From positions 1 through 37,457 of the forward strand of contig DYBQ01000017.1 in NCBI GenBank assembly GCA_019418545.1: 37,457 nt of DNA, read 5' to 3'. Below are positions 14,657 through 22,561 of this stretch, in pieces. Below the pieces are notes generated by a model, which was given only the letters and a program-made list of their open reading frames with translations, made no database searches and was not told where the DNA came from. Position numbers and translations under genes: made by a program. Each line of letters begins with the position of its first letter. Position 1 is the stretch's first letter. Source of the DNA: Clostridiales bacterium. Lineage in GTDB: Bacteria; Bacillota; Clostridia; Oscillospirales; Acutalibacteraceae.

Positions 14657-15154
14657 CTATTGTTCGGCGGTATATTGCCGCAGCATAAGTTCCTGTGCCG
14701 TCATGACCGTAAACCCTTCCTTTGCCGCCTCATTGAGGGCTTCGTAGTAGTCGTCTACATACAGAGCCTGCGCAGCATTCAGACCGGCAGCTTGGGTCAG
14801 AAGTTTCATGACGGAGGTCTTCCGTTCTGGGGTGGCAGTCCCGATGACATCGAGGAACTGTCCCGGATAGTGCATTTCAAGCCACTGCTTTTTATACGGC
14901 AGGGTCATACTGTCCTGCACACGGGTGATGCAGTATTTCGGGACACCGTCGCAGCTTTCGAGGAAATGCTGGACAAGCGTATTGGCTTCCCCAATTTCGT
15001 TGAATACCCTGTACCCGCCCCGGTTCTCAGCCTCATACCGCAGTAGCCGTGCCCTGTGTGCATCAGCAGTCGCGTCGAGTTTCTGTTCCCGATAATGGAT
15101 GAGAAGGGTATCGTCGAAATCGAAGAACATCATACGAATTTTAGAGAAATTCAT
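14657..15154 (-). CDS. HAD-superfamily phosphatase-like protein
   Basis: 165 residues from the ATG at 15154 (AAGGAAGGTGAGACCA; a GTG nine bases earlier is possible). HAD motifs are in order: motif I FFDFDDTLL near the N-terminus (nucleophile and acid Asp pair), a Lys in ERKTSVMK (motif III) and YVDDYYE (motif IV, acidic pair). A small cap is inserted after motif I. HAD proteins hydrolyse phosphate esters such as nucleotides or nucleic-acid 3'/5' ends. The substrate is unknown. It is in the middle of the helicase operon, which suits a DNA-end or nucleotide role (inference). Confidence 0.85.
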   Translation of the reverse strand: MNFSKIRMMFFDFDDTLLIHYREQKLDATADAHRARLLRYEAENRGGYRVFNEIGEANTLVQHFLESCDGVPKYCITRVQDSMTLPYKKQWLEMHYPGQFLDVIGTATPERKTSVMKLLTQAAGLNAAQALYVDDYYEALNEAAKEGFTVMTAQELMLRQYTAEQ

Positions 15155-15169
15155 TGGTCTCACCTTCCT

Positions 15170-15460
15170 TCAGTTTCTCGCTGATGCAATTTCATGCCGA
15201 ACAACATCAGCTTCGGTGTAAAACTCATCGCTGTAGTCGTCCTCATTCGTCTCCTGACAGACCTTGTGTCGGTGCGGCGCGGAACCTTCCTGCTCGATGA
15301 AAATACGCCAGGCACCGGAGGAGTAGCAGACAAAAAGCACCGTGCCGTCATCCAAATAGAGCCTGACACCGGCAACATCGAAGCATTCGATTTCATCCTC
15401 GAAGTATTTGGAATTATCCAGACAAACGGTATCGTCACTGTAGCCGTAAATTTTGACCAT
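15170..15460 (-). CDS. Hypothetical protein (96 aa)
   Basis: 96 residues from an ATG at 15460 with AAGGGGGCGGTAAAAGA before it. Strand-rich N-terminal part (VRLYLDDGTVLFVCYSSGAW) and an acidic C-terminal part (NEDDYSDEFYTEADVV). It resembles small single-domain phage proteins in general character but I know no family. Close spacing places it in the helicase operon. Confidence 0.7.
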   Translation of the reverse strand: MVKIYGYSDDTVCLDNSKYFEDEIECFDVAGVRLYLDDGTVLFVCYSSGAWRIFIEQEGSAPHRHKVCQETNEDDYSDEFYTEADVVRHEIASARN

Positions 15461-15476
15461 TCTTTTACCGCCCCCT

Positions 15477-15935
15477 TTACTCGATTACAAAATCCTTTGT
15501 GGCTTCCTCTGCCTTACTGTATCGGCTCGAATTGCGCCTTGCAGCCTGCAAGAGAACATCACGCTCGGCATCGAGTGCCGCCTGCATCGAAGTCTGCTGT
15601 ACCTGCTTGGCACGAGATGTACGAGCGTTCTTGTACTGCGGATACTCTGCAACGATTTTATCCATCAAAGCCCAGCGTTCCTTATCGGAAAGTGCATTCA
15701 GGTTGATGTTGTCGCGGCGCAGCCGTTCAATCGCATAGTCCAAATACGCGAATTCATCCGCAGACGGGATAGCTTCTATATAGTCCCGCATCGTGGCGGG
15801 AGGACCGTTGTAGGTCGCCATCGCTTCATTGTACAGCGTTTCTGCAACCTCTGACCCGTACCACTTATCCGGCTCATAGCCATGATTCCGGTACACTTCC
15901 GCTACCCATAAAGGGAATGCTTCGCTGTAGGTCAT
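15477..15935 (-). CDS. Hypothetical helical protein (152 aa)
   Basis: 152 residues from an ATG at 15935 (AGAAGGAGGGGACATC). Almost entirely helical, with a charged C-terminal half (SRAKQVQQTSMQAALDAERD) that may form a coiled coil. No catalytic motif. It begins 15 nt after the helicase stop codon, so it is co-expressed with the helicase and could be a partner. Function unknown. Confidence 0.7.
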   Translation of the reverse strand: MTYSEAFPLWVAEVYRNHGYEPDKWYGSEVAETLYNEAMATYNGPPATMRDYIEAIPSADEFAYLDYAIERLRRDNINLNALSDKERWALMDKIVAEYPQYKNARTSRAKQVQQTSMQAALDAERDVLLQAARRNSSRYSKAEEATKDFVIE

Positions 15936-15950
15936 GATGTCCCCTCCTTC

Positions 15951-18689
15951 TCAAAAATCCCCGAACGAGAGCTGACGGCTCTGCGAGACCGGGATATTCG
16001 TCTTTGGCTTTGACGAGTGCTTGATTTCTCCGTACTTGGTGAGATTCCGGCATTTATATCCGTAGCCCTTCTGTGCGGCAGAAATCGACTTGTATCCGTA
16101 TCCGCTTGCATCGTCCAGCACCTGGTCCTTGTCGTTCAGATTGACGACAATGTACCGCACATCGTTGGGCTTAGAGAGCCGGGACGAACGAATAACGGTA
16201 TAGGGGATGCGCTTATCGAATTGAGGCTTTTCTTCTTCCGGGTCCGGTTCGGGCTTTGCGACCTTCTCCTCTTCCGGCATTTCAAGCTGAACATCGACCC
16301 CTGCCTTAACGAGGGATTCGAGCGTAGAGGCAAGGGTCTCGTACCGCGTATTCTCCACGGTATTCGTATCCTTCTTCTTCCGCTCCTTCCAGACCTTCAG
16401 CAGCTGGCGTTCGCTGAAATTGATGATGAGACCACGGTCTTTGAGCATCTTACGAACAACATAGGTGGAAAGAGAAGCGTAGTTCGCATATTCTCCGATA
16501 TGGTGCTTGATATCCACCTCGGTCTTGGACATAGCTGCTTCGAAATCCCTGTGATTGTCGAGCCAATCCTCAATAACGCTGAGCAGTTCCTTCTTGGACA
16601 TGGATTCCTCTGCCAGCTGCTTGTTTTTCCGGACATAATCCTCACAGGCAGCGAGAATCGAATCGTAGCCGTTCATAGCGCTGTTATCGACGATTTGACG
16701 GTTCGAAGCATCCACAATGATGTACTGCTCACCACGGCGGATGATAGAGATACCTTCATCAGCCGTCTTCTTTTCTTCCTTGTCATTGCCGCCGACATCG
16801 AATTCCGGCAGAGAATCATCGGTCATGATTTGCTCGATGATGGTATCGAGGTCCTGCGTATAGTCCTTGGAAATCGTATAGCTTTCTGCCTTGGCAAAGA
16901 CCTGCTTCGTGATACAGGTGATTACCGCGTCCAGGAACTTGTCAGGGTCCGGAATCTCGATTTCATACATCATGTTATCGCGGATATTCCAGACAACACC
17001 CTGCTTTAACCCGGTAGCCAGCATATAACATGCACATTGCAGGAAATGCTTGTGCGCGAGCGAAGATACGAATTTCAGCAGATAGACCTTGTTGTCCTTC
17101 ACGACATCCGCCATGCCGCTGATAACAAGTTTCTTCTTCACCTTGGTATCTACCACGGCAGTCAACTCACAACGTTCCTGTACGGACTCGTCGGGAGTGA
17201 ACACCATAGACAGGCGCTTGTTCAGGTCGGTTTCCTGCGCTCTCGTAATAAAGGGCAACTCAACCTGCTTCACATACCGGTCCTGGCTCGTCATCAGCAT
17301 CGTCAGGAACAGAACCTTCTCCTCCACGGATTTCCAGCTGGAAGGCAGCGCTACCTTTTTGTCGTTATGCAGGTACATGTAGAAGGCAATCGCGCTGTCG
17401 ATATCGTAGTAGTCGAAGAAGTTCGCCTGCTGGTAGATGCTGATGCAGGGAGCCAAATCAATCATCGCATCCGAATGCTTGATTTCGATTTCATGTACAT
17501 CTTTATGGAAGACCGGCGTCGTATTGATAAGCTGGTAGCAGTGCTCTACATCCTCATCGAACTTGAAATCGAACATCTCAGAGATATCGAACTTTGTATT
17601 GAACTCCTGATTCATCTTAACGGGAGTCATCAGGGTCTTATCGCTGACCAGCCCAAATCTGTCCTCTTTTTTCGGAGGCTCTACAAAGATGACCTCATCC
17701 TTACCGCGACTCGCCGCAACGCAGAAAAGGTTTCTCAGAATCTCATACCGCGCCATAGGCTGAAATACACGGGAACACCAGTAGGATTCCGTGAAATCAA
17801 AGACAACGCAAATAGGGCGCTCCATGCCTTTACTGCCGTCAAAGGTCGTAAAGATACCGACATCTGCGCCAGGTGCTACATGCTTTTCACCGTCCGGTTC
17901 CTTGATGCTGGCATATACATGGTTCTTGTCATAGAGGTTGCCGGGTCTTGCTTCCAGTTCATTCAGAACCTTTACCATAGACCCCGTTCTGGCACCGAGA
18001 CACAGGACATCCTTCGGGTTCTTGGTATCCAGATAGTCTACCACCTGTTCACGGGACATGGTCGATACCTTACAGTTCTTGTTCACGCCGTTGATATCCT
18101 TGCCCCAGATATTTCCGAGCCGCTGTGCGAGGTCATGGGACAGGCGGAAACATTGCGTGAAATTGACCTGGGTGTGCTTGCCTAAGAATTTATGGATGAA
18201 CGACCAGATATCCAGCGAGGTCTGGTCATAGATTTTTTGCTTCATGTCCCCGACTGCGATGATTTGAAGACCGGGGTTCGATTCCTTGATGTATTCGAGC
18301 ATCTTCGAGATTTCCTCGTTGATGTCCTGATACTCGTCGATGATAAGCACGTCAAAGTGCCCAACAGGAACGCGCTTCCTCAAGACCATCCCAATCTGCT
18401 CGCCCTGTCCGACATTCTTGATGCCGCGCCGGTACAGGATTTTCGAGGCAAATCCATGATAGTTCTGGACCGTGACATTATCGTTCAGAATCTTTTCCTG
18501 CGCATCGAGTTTCAAAAGCCGGTTATAGGTCAGGTACAGAATTTCCTTAGAGGAATCAAACTCGTTGCACAAAACATTGATGGTGGATGTCTTACCGCTT
18601 CCGATACAGGCATCGCACAACACATTTTTCCCGTCAAGCGCCAGCCGTACAAGGTCCTGCTGTTCGCTGGACAAGTCTTTGAGCGTCAT
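15951..18689 (-). CDS. UvrD/Rep-like superfamily 1 helicase with RecB-like C-terminal domain
   Basis: 912 residues from the ATG at 18689 (GGAGGGATTACA). SF1 motifs are complete: Walker A G30-S-G-K-T34, motif Ia YLTYNR, Walker B DVLIIDEYQDI, motif III AVGDMKQKIY, motif IV QCFRLS, motif V FDGSKGME and motif VI VAASRGKDEV. After it, GMADVVKDNKVYLLKF and HKHFLQCACYMLATG resemble the RecB nuclease domain, but Leu stands where the metal-binding Asp/Glu of the (D/E)xK pair is expected, so nuclease activity is doubtful. Two similar modules follow (RRGEQYIIVDASNRQIVDN and RYIVVNLNDKDQVLDDASG). The end, QLSFGDF, resembles a sliding-clamp-binding peptide. Likely a 3'-5' DNA translocase for replication or recombination of the element. 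Confidence 0.92.
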   Translation of the reverse strand: MTLKDLSSEQQDLVRLALDGKNVLCDACIGSGKTSTINVLCNEFDSSKEILYLTYNRLLKLDAQEKILNDNVTVQNYHGFASKILYRRGIKNVGQGEQIGMVLRKRVPVGHFDVLIIDEYQDINEEISKMLEYIKESNPGLQIIAVGDMKQKIYDQTSLDIWSFIHKFLGKHTQVNFTQCFRLSHDLAQRLGNIWGKDINGVNKNCKVSTMSREQVVDYLDTKNPKDVLCLGARTGSMVKVLNELEARPGNLYDKNHVYASIKEPDGEKHVAPGADVGIFTTFDGSKGMERPICVVFDFTESYWCSRVFQPMARYEILRNLFCVAASRGKDEVIFVEPPKKEDRFGLVSDKTLMTPVKMNQEFNTKFDISEMFDFKFDEDVEHCYQLINTTPVFHKDVHEIEIKHSDAMIDLAPCISIYQQANFFDYYDIDSAIAFYMYLHNDKKVALPSSWKSVEEKVLFLTMLMTSQDRYVKQVELPFITRAQETDLNKRLSMVFTPDESVQERCELTAVVDTKVKKKLVISGMADVVKDNKVYLLKFVSSLAHKHFLQCACYMLATGLKQGVVWNIRDNMMYEIEIPDPDKFLDAVITCITKQVFAKAESYTISKDYTQDLDTIIEQIMTDDSLPEFDVGGNDKEEKKTADEGISIIRRGEQYIIVDASNRQIVDNSAMNGYDSILAACEDYVRKNKQLAEESMSKKELLSVIEDWLDNHRDFEAAMSKTEVDIKHHIGEYANYASLSTYVVRKMLKDRGLIINFSERQLLKVWKERKKKDTNTVENTRYETLASTLESLVKAGVDVQLEMPEEEKVAKPEPDPEEEKPQFDKRIPYTVIRSSRLSKPNDVRYIVVNLNDKDQVLDDASGYGYKSISAAQKGYGYKCRNLTKYGEIKHSSKPKTNIPVSQSRQLSFGDF

Positions 18690-18729
18690 TGTAATCCCTC
18701 CGAATAGTAGATTGGCAGGCAACAAAAAG

Positions 18730-18760
18730 ACCCTGACAGCCGTTAAACAGCCGCCAGGGT
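18730..18760 (-). terminator. Leader terminator of the helicase operon
   Basis: Outer ACCCTG/CAGGGT stem with a GC-rich interior and a CTTTTTGTTG tail on the minus strand. It lies about 23 nt after the -10 element and 41 nt before the helicase start, so initiating polymerase meets it almost at once. Confidence 0.8.
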
Positions 18761-18783
18761 ACAGTTTTTAGTCTATAATATAG

Positions 18784-18811
18784 ATTGTATGCAGTTCGCA
18801 CGAATGTGCAA
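18784..18811 (-). promoter_or_regulatory. GTGCGAA-class promoter for the helicase operon
   Basis: TTGCAC, 16 bp with GTGCGAA, TACAAT on the minus strand; among the best matches to the class consensus, with the full GCAC-N4-GTGC dyad. Confidence 0.88.
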
Positions 18812-18844
18812 GGGGCTGTTGATAAAAATCGCTGTTTGTATATT

Positions 18845-18946
18845 TTATTTCATCGCTGACCGCCAGCAGATTTTGTCCTCACACTCTTGGCATTTCAGGT
18901 AGACGACATTGCCGTTTGTATACGGACAATAATTCCCCAAACTCAA
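18845..18946 (-). CDS. Small zinc-ribbon peptide (33 aa)
   Basis: A 33-residue frame starting at TTG 18946 that overlaps the TGA of the preceding gene by four bases, with AAAAAGG just upstream. It has C-P-Y-x(6)-V-V-Y-L-K-C-Q-E-C and then a Cys in DKICWR. This four-Cys pattern looks like a miniature zinc ribbon. The coupling and the Cys pattern support it despite the TTG start. It is the last gene of the lipoprotein/macro-domain operon. Role unknown. Confidence 0.6.
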   Translation of the reverse strand: MSLGNYCPYTNGNVVYLKCQECEDKICWRSAMK

Positions 18947-19161
18947 ACCTTTTTGAAATATTTCTCGACATACTCATCCGGCAGTGTAATGTGCATCTTA
19001 TCCGGTCCGGTGAATTCCTTGAAGCTCTGCTCGCCACCGCACCAGACCAGACGCCAGATGGTCCCACGCTTTACCCGATATGGAATTTTCTTGCCATTTG
19101 GACCAATGGCATCGAGCCATACATCGAACGGCTTGACGCACTTGTAGTTGGTATTGTACAT
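18943..19161 (-). CDS. Hypothetical protein (72 aa)
   Basis: 72 residues from an ATG at 19161 with AAGGGGCTGTC before it. It is mostly beta strand (VWLDAIGPNGKKIPYRVKRG then TIWRLVW), suggesting a small barrel-like domain, and it ends in a helix (DEYVEKYFKKV). It starts ten bases after the macro-domain stop codon and overlaps the zinc-ribbon peptide gene. I do not recognise it. Confidence 0.7.
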   Translation of the reverse strand: MYNTNYKCVKPFDVWLDAIGPNGKKIPYRVKRGTIWRLVWCGGEQSFKEFTGPDKMHITLPDEYVEKYFKKV

Positions 19162-19170
19162 GACAGCCCC

Positions 19171-19635
19171 TTACTTCTTTTGCAGCACCCAAATCTCGAC
19201 ATTCACATTCCAAGCATTGGCGGCTTCTTCAATGAGATTCAGCACCGTTATCCAGTTTCCGCCTGCCAACCCGCAGCCGAGACCGTAAGGAACGCGGAAA
19301 GTTGCGTCATGGTATTCTTTCATTACTCTGAAAAGAGCCGTTCCCAGCGCCGCATAGTTCGTCTGACGCTTATCTCTGCCGAAACTCAATTGCCCGAACA
19401 GATTAGCAACATACAGCTGCGGGGCGACCTGAACCACCTGAAAGTCACCGAGTTTCTTAGGATTGCAAACTTTCACATATTCGTCGAACACGACGGGCCA
19501 CTTATCCCGAATCTGTCTGGCAAGACCCGCACCCATTGCGGCACGACAGTTCACCTGATGGCAGATGATAGTATTCTCGTTACGAGTCGGCGGTGTTAAG
19601 ATATTGCCCTCAATAAGGTTGACACTCATAGTCAT
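19171..19635 (-). CDS. Macro-domain protein (ADP-ribose-binding)
   Basis: 154 residues; the second ATG at 19629 (GGTGA upstream) could also be the start. Typical macro-domain landmarks: EGNILTP at the N-terminus, HQVNCRAAMGAGLARQI (the substrate Asn and the glycine loop) and VPYGLGCGLAGGNW (phosphate loop). This subgroup (ALC1/TARG1-like or ADP-ribose-1''-phosphatase-like) removes ADP-ribose from proteins or nucleic acids or hydrolyses its phosphate. In a mobile element it could process tRNA-splicing by-products or undo ADP-ribosylation by host defence systems. The latter is inference; no ADP-ribosyltransferase is visible here. Confidence 0.9.
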   Translation of the reverse strand: MTMSVNLIEGNILTPPTRNENTIICHQVNCRAAMGAGLARQIRDKWPVVFDEYVKVCNPKKLGDFQVVQVAPQLYVANLFGQLSFGRDKRQTNYAALGTALFRVMKEYHDATFRVPYGLGCGLAGGNWITVLNLIEEAANAWNVNVEIWVLQKK

Positions 19636-19655
19636 TCACCAATGTCTAAGATTTC

Positions 19656-20252
19656 TTATTTTCTCGCTGCAAACCCCAGCAGCTCATTGTAAATGCGGGT
19701 CGCGATTTCAAAAAACTCGGTGTCGCAGATTTCCTTTCCGCGCAGGAAACGGTTGTCCTTCTGCATCTCTGCTGCGGTATTTGCCACGATAGCCCAGATG
19801 CAGCTGTTGATGACAACGGGCGGCACAATGTCGTCTGCCCAATTCTCAACCGCATATTCGCTGACCGCATATTGCGTATCATACACTTCATCGTTCAGCT
19901 TTGCGCTATAAAACTTTGCCTGTCTCTCGCCCATGATAGAGTTTATGATGCTTCGGGCAGTCGCGATATCTTTGCCTTCGACATTGCAGATTTCAGGACC
20001 AAAGAAGCCATTCGTCTTGTTGCTGAGAAGGACGAGCTGCATCGCCAATGTCGTGGCGCACTTGGAAAACTTTTTTGCGGTTTTATCCGGTATCTCAACA
20101 GGAATATATTCAGCCGCAGGACCCTGCAGATAGTATTTCTGTGTATCTTTTTTGTCGTGCGAACTCTCGAACAAAATCGAGGGCAACGCAACCATAATCG
20201 CTTCATTTACATTTGCTTTAACAGTTCGTAAAACTGCGATATTTGTCAGCAT
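19656..20252 (-). CDS. Hypothetical protein (198 aa)
   Basis: 198 residues from an ATG at 20252 (GAGGAGGATAAAGGC). Largely helical, with a hydrophobic middle (SKCATTLAMQLVLLSNKTNG) that is too polar at the ends to be a clear membrane span. No motif recognised. It sits between the 138-aa gene and the macro-domain gene in a tightly packed operon. Confidence 0.7.
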   Translation of the reverse strand: MLTNIAVLRTVKANVNEAIMVALPSILFESSHDKKDTQKYYLQGPAAEYIPVEIPDKTAKKFSKCATTLAMQLVLLSNKTNGFFGPEICNVEGKDIATARSIINSIMGERQAKFYSAKLNDEVYDTQYAVSEYAVENWADDIVPPVVINSCIWAIVANTAAEMQKDNRFLRGKEICDTEFFEIATRIYNELLGFAARK

Positions 20253-20272
20253 GCCTTTATCCTCCTCGCCTT

Positions 20273-20689
20273 TTATTGAGCCTGATACTTGGCGATAATT
20301 CGTCTTGCTTCCCTTTTCGGTACGCCGAACATCGATACAGCAATCCGACTCAGTTTATCCTTCTGTGTGGGGTCTGTCAGGAGCACGATGCGATGTAAAT
20401 CATGGATGTCAGTAGCGACAACCACCTGAGCATACCCGATTTTATCCTCATCGAACAGCCGCTTTAGTTCTTTTACAAACTCTTCCCTGTTGAGTTTAAG
20501 CATATAATCGCTGTTAATGAACATGTCGAGTGGGAAAACATGCTCGTTATCGACCTCCTTCGGATGCGCATTTGCAAGGTCAAGTTCCGGGCGGAACAGG
20601 GTCTTATCATGCACCAAGCCATAAATAATGCCGGCCGCTTCTCCGCTTTTGCAATCAACTACAAACTGTCCTCGTTGTGCATCAGCCAT
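20273..20689 (-). CDS. Hypothetical protein (138 aa)
   Basis: 138 residues from the ATG at 20689 (GGCGGAGGGGACAACCT). A longer frame upstream lies inside the lipoprotein gene and is rejected. The sequence is mixed, with VVVATDIHDLHRIVLLTD as a likely beta-alpha unit and a basic C-terminal helix (PKREARRIIAKYQAQ). Its start overlaps the end of the lipoprotein gene by eight bases, so translation is coupled. No family assigned. Confidence 0.7.
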   Translation of the reverse strand: MADAQRGQFVVDCKSGEAAGIIYGLVHDKTLFRPELDLANAHPKEVDNEHVFPLDMFINSDYMLKLNREEFVKELKRLFDEDKIGYAQVVVATDIHDLHRIVLLTDPTQKDKLSRIAVSMFGVPKREARRIIAKYQAQ

Positions 20690-21119
20690 AGGTTGTCCCC
20701 TCCGCCAGTTTTTCGTATATATTCTGTGTGCGTGTATTGTTTTCGTCTTTGTGCATGAGCACGACATTTGCCATGCTGGTATAGTAGCTGGCGTCACTGT
20801 TACCTTCTACGGTAAATTTTATGTTCTGCCCGCTATCGACTACTTCGTAGCTGATGAGTTTGTTCGTCACCCACTGATTATTGTACCGAAAGTATATGTA
20901 GTTGTATTCCGTGGCTGCGGTCTCAGGCGTCATGTTTTTCTCCGAACCCACCGACTCGACAGTCTCAGGAGTTGCCATCTGAATGATTTGCGCAGGCAAG
21001 TCCTTGATGCCGTCAATCGTCTTGTCTGCCACCTCACTGCATCCCTCGAATGCTACAGAAATGGTTGCGACAGCAAGAAGGAAGAGCGTTTTGTGGATGA
21101 ACGAGAGAAATCGCTTCAT
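20682..21119 (-). CDS. Putative lipoprotein (145 aa)
   Basis: 145 residues from the ATG at 21119 (an ATG six bases earlier is also possible). A basic start (MKRFLSFIHK), a hydrophobic core and the lipobox VAFEGC predict a lipoprotein on the cell surface. The mature part has an amphipathic segment and a strand-rich domain (YNYIYFRYNNQWVTNKLISY). No family recognised. Surface lipoproteins encoded by mobile elements often act in exclusion of related elements; that is only a possibility here. Two promoters and one terminator lie upstream. Confidence 0.75.
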   Translation of the reverse strand: MKRFLSFIHKTLFLLAVATISVAFEGCSEVADKTIDGIKDLPAQIIQMATPETVESVGSEKNMTPETAATEYNYIYFRYNNQWVTNKLISYEVVDSGQNIKFTVEGNSDASYYTSMANVVLMHKDENNTRTQNIYEKLAEGTTYG

Positions 21120-21178
21120 AGACATGCCCCTGAAATATCTTCGATGATACGGAATGTTTTGCTTGTTTTGATACTTGC

Positions 21179-21208
21179 ATTATACCATGAAGTTGTATTG
21201 AATACAAC
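21179..21208 (-). promoter_or_regulatory. Second promoter of the lipoprotein operon with a perfect palindromic operator
   Basis: TTGTAT, 17 bp, TATAAT on the minus strand, about 60 nt before the start codon. The -35 lies inside a perfect 17-bp palindrome, GTTGTATTCAATACAAC (21192-21208, central base unpaired). Such a site is a classic repressor operator. This promoter lies downstream of the leader terminator, so it bypasses it. Confidence 0.75.
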
Positions 21209-21276
21209 GATGAACGCTATATGTTCACGGATTAGATACATTTTTGGCAAAGCAAAAAATGCCCGAAAAAAGAAAA

Positions 21277-21303
21277 GACCCGCCTGTTAGCCGCAGGCAG
21301 GTC
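21277..21303 (-). terminator. Leader terminator of the lipoprotein operon
   Basis: GACCTGCCTG/CAGGCGGGTC stem followed by TTTTCTTTTTT on the minus strand. It lies between the GTGCGAA-class promoter (21390-21417) and the operator-controlled promoter (21179-21208). Confidence 0.88.
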
Positions 21304-21389
21304 TTTCTTTGCAGTGAGCATTTAAGGTCGGCTCTGGACCCTATTCGTCTTTACCGAAGCAGCGTCACAAACGCTGTTTGGCATATTCT

Positions 21390-21417
21390 ATTGTATGCGG
21401 GTCGCACGGGTCGTCAA
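21390..21417 (-). promoter_or_regulatory. GTGCGAA-class promoter upstream of the lipoprotein operon
   Basis: TTGACG, 16 bp with GTGCGAC in the conserved position, TACAAT on the minus strand. The gene start is about 270 nt away. The leader holds a terminator and a second promoter and no gene I can support. Confidence 0.8.
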
Positions 21418-21489
21418 CTATGTTTTGCAGCTACACAGCAAAAAGGCGTCTCACCCGCTGATGCAGGCAAAACTCCTAATTGGCTCAGC

Positions 21490-21810
21490 TTAATCTTCGA
21501 GGTCGAAGCTATACCCTTTCTTGTCCATTGTCACGAAGCCATTGCGGGTCTGACATATGCTGTCACCGAAATAAGCTTCGAGGGTCATGCCGGTGTCCTC
21601 GCCATCTAGCCACTGCGGGCGCATATAGGCCGCAAGGTCATACAATACGCCGACTGCGTAGGCAATCAGTTCATCGCTGTTCATCGCTTCGTTGACCGCA
21701 TCGTCATCGGCCTCGACAGGGATACCGATGGAGGCGGTAATGGTGTCTGGTGTGTTGTCGTCTACGTGACGAGTAGCGGTTAGCTCAAATTTCAGGATGT
21801 TAGTTTCCAT
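21490..21810 (-). CDS. Hypothetical acidic protein (106 aa)
   Basis: 106 residues from an ATG at 21810 (CACAAAGGAGAATATATC). Very acidic (PVEADDDAVNEAMNSDELIA). Single-gene unit with its own GTGCGAA-class promoter 50 nt upstream and no intervening terminator. Small acidic proteins of phages often mimic DNA or bind host factors, but nothing in the sequence proves this. Confidence 0.7.
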   Translation of the reverse strand: METNILKFELTATRHVDDNTPDTITASIGIPVEADDDAVNEAMNSDELIAYAVGVLYDLAAYMRPQWLDGEDTGMTLEAYFGDSICQTRNGFVTMDKKGYSFDLED

Positions 21811-21857
21811 GATATATTCTCCTTTGTGTTAATGGGTATTTGCTTATTGCATTTATA

Positions 21858-21885
21858 ATTTTAGGACGTTCGCATAGCTGGTCAA
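21858..21885 (-). promoter_or_regulatory. GTGCGAA-class promoter for the 106-aa gene
   Basis: TTGACC, 16 bp with ATGCGAA, TAAAAT on the minus strand. Short leader without a terminator. Confidence 0.78.
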
Positions 21886-21952
21886 CTACCCCATCACCCT
21901 GAAATCCGACTAGGCCGGATTTTCCGAAAATTTCTTTTGGAAACAAAAAATA

Positions 21953-21983
21953 GCCAGCACAGAACTGAATCTGTACGGGCTGG
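21953..21983 (-). terminator. Terminator of the PH-like gene
   Basis: CCAGC...CTGTGCTGG stem with a bulge and an ATTTTTTGTTT tail on the minus strand, three bases after the stop codon at 21986. Confidence 0.78.
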
Positions 21984-21985
21984 TA

Positions 21986-22450
21986 TTAGTCATGAGGATG
22001 TTCGTAGCAGGGTTCAGGTGGCATACCATGCGGGTCAGGCTCGGGGAAGCGGCCATGGTCCCCGATGATTTCCGAAGTACGGATACCGTTCGCTTTCCGG
22101 CAAGCCTCGATTGTCTTAGAAAGCACTTCCTTGACATCGCGTGGGTTCTTGATACGACGGATATCGATTTCCGGCGTCATGGCATCCGTGGAGCAGAGAT
22201 GAATGCTACCAACACGGCACAGACGCTCATAGAAGTTCTGCTTGAACGCGATGTCCCGGACACGGTACAGCTGAATCTCATCCTCGCGCAGGTTAAAGCA
22301 GCCACGCTGGATGATGAGTTTGGTCTCGGTCAGGGTATATTTCGTAAAGGACAGCGGCAGAGAAAAGATGGTGTGGCGTTTTCGGTCGGTCCAGAGAATT
22401 TTCTCCTTGTCTAAGTCGATGCCGAACTCGCCGTTTTTGAGGGTGGACAT
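21986..22450 (-). CDS. Bacterial PH-like (YdbT/bPH2) domain protein
   Basis: 154 residues from an ATG at 22450 (CACGAAAGGAGCCATACC). The middle part (YTLTETKLIIQRGCFNLRED, then IQLYRVRDIAFKQNFYERLC, then GSIHLCSTD) matches the bacterial PH domain (YdbT/bPH2), which normally reads T...R...G.....EI.l..I.dI......RL.G.G.i.... The usual transmembrane pair is absent, so this is a soluble version. The C-terminal 30 residues are Pro/Glu/His-rich. Bacterial PH-like domains act in stress and membrane-associated complexes; the role here is unknown. Single gene with its own promoter. Confidence 0.75.
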   Translation of the reverse strand: MSTLKNGEFGIDLDKEKILWTDRKRHTIFSLPLSFTKYTLTETKLIIQRGCFNLREDEIQLYRVRDIAFKQNFYERLCRVGSIHLCSTDAMTPEIDIRRIKNPRDVKEVLSKTIEACRKANGIRTSEIIGDHGRFPEPDPHGMPPEPCYEHPHD

Positions 22451-22512
22451 GGTATGGCTCCTTTCGTGATGGGATTTGTTTGGGTTGTTGGTACTGACTT
22501 TATAATGAGTAT

Positions 22513-22541
22513 ATTATACAATGTTGCGATGATTTTAGCAA
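22513..22541 (-). promoter_or_regulatory. Consensus-type promoter for the PH-like gene
   Basis: TTGCTA, 17 bp, TATAAT on the minus strand. It lacks the GTGCGAA element, so it likely belongs to a different control class. Confidence 0.75.
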
Positions 22542-22561
22542 TCCTATCAGGGTACTTGTGT

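Noticed and set aside
16017..18707. Long plus-strand frames opposite the helicase gene
   Set aside because: They are antisense shadows of a gene with all SF1 helicase motifs, a good ribosome binding site and a promoter.
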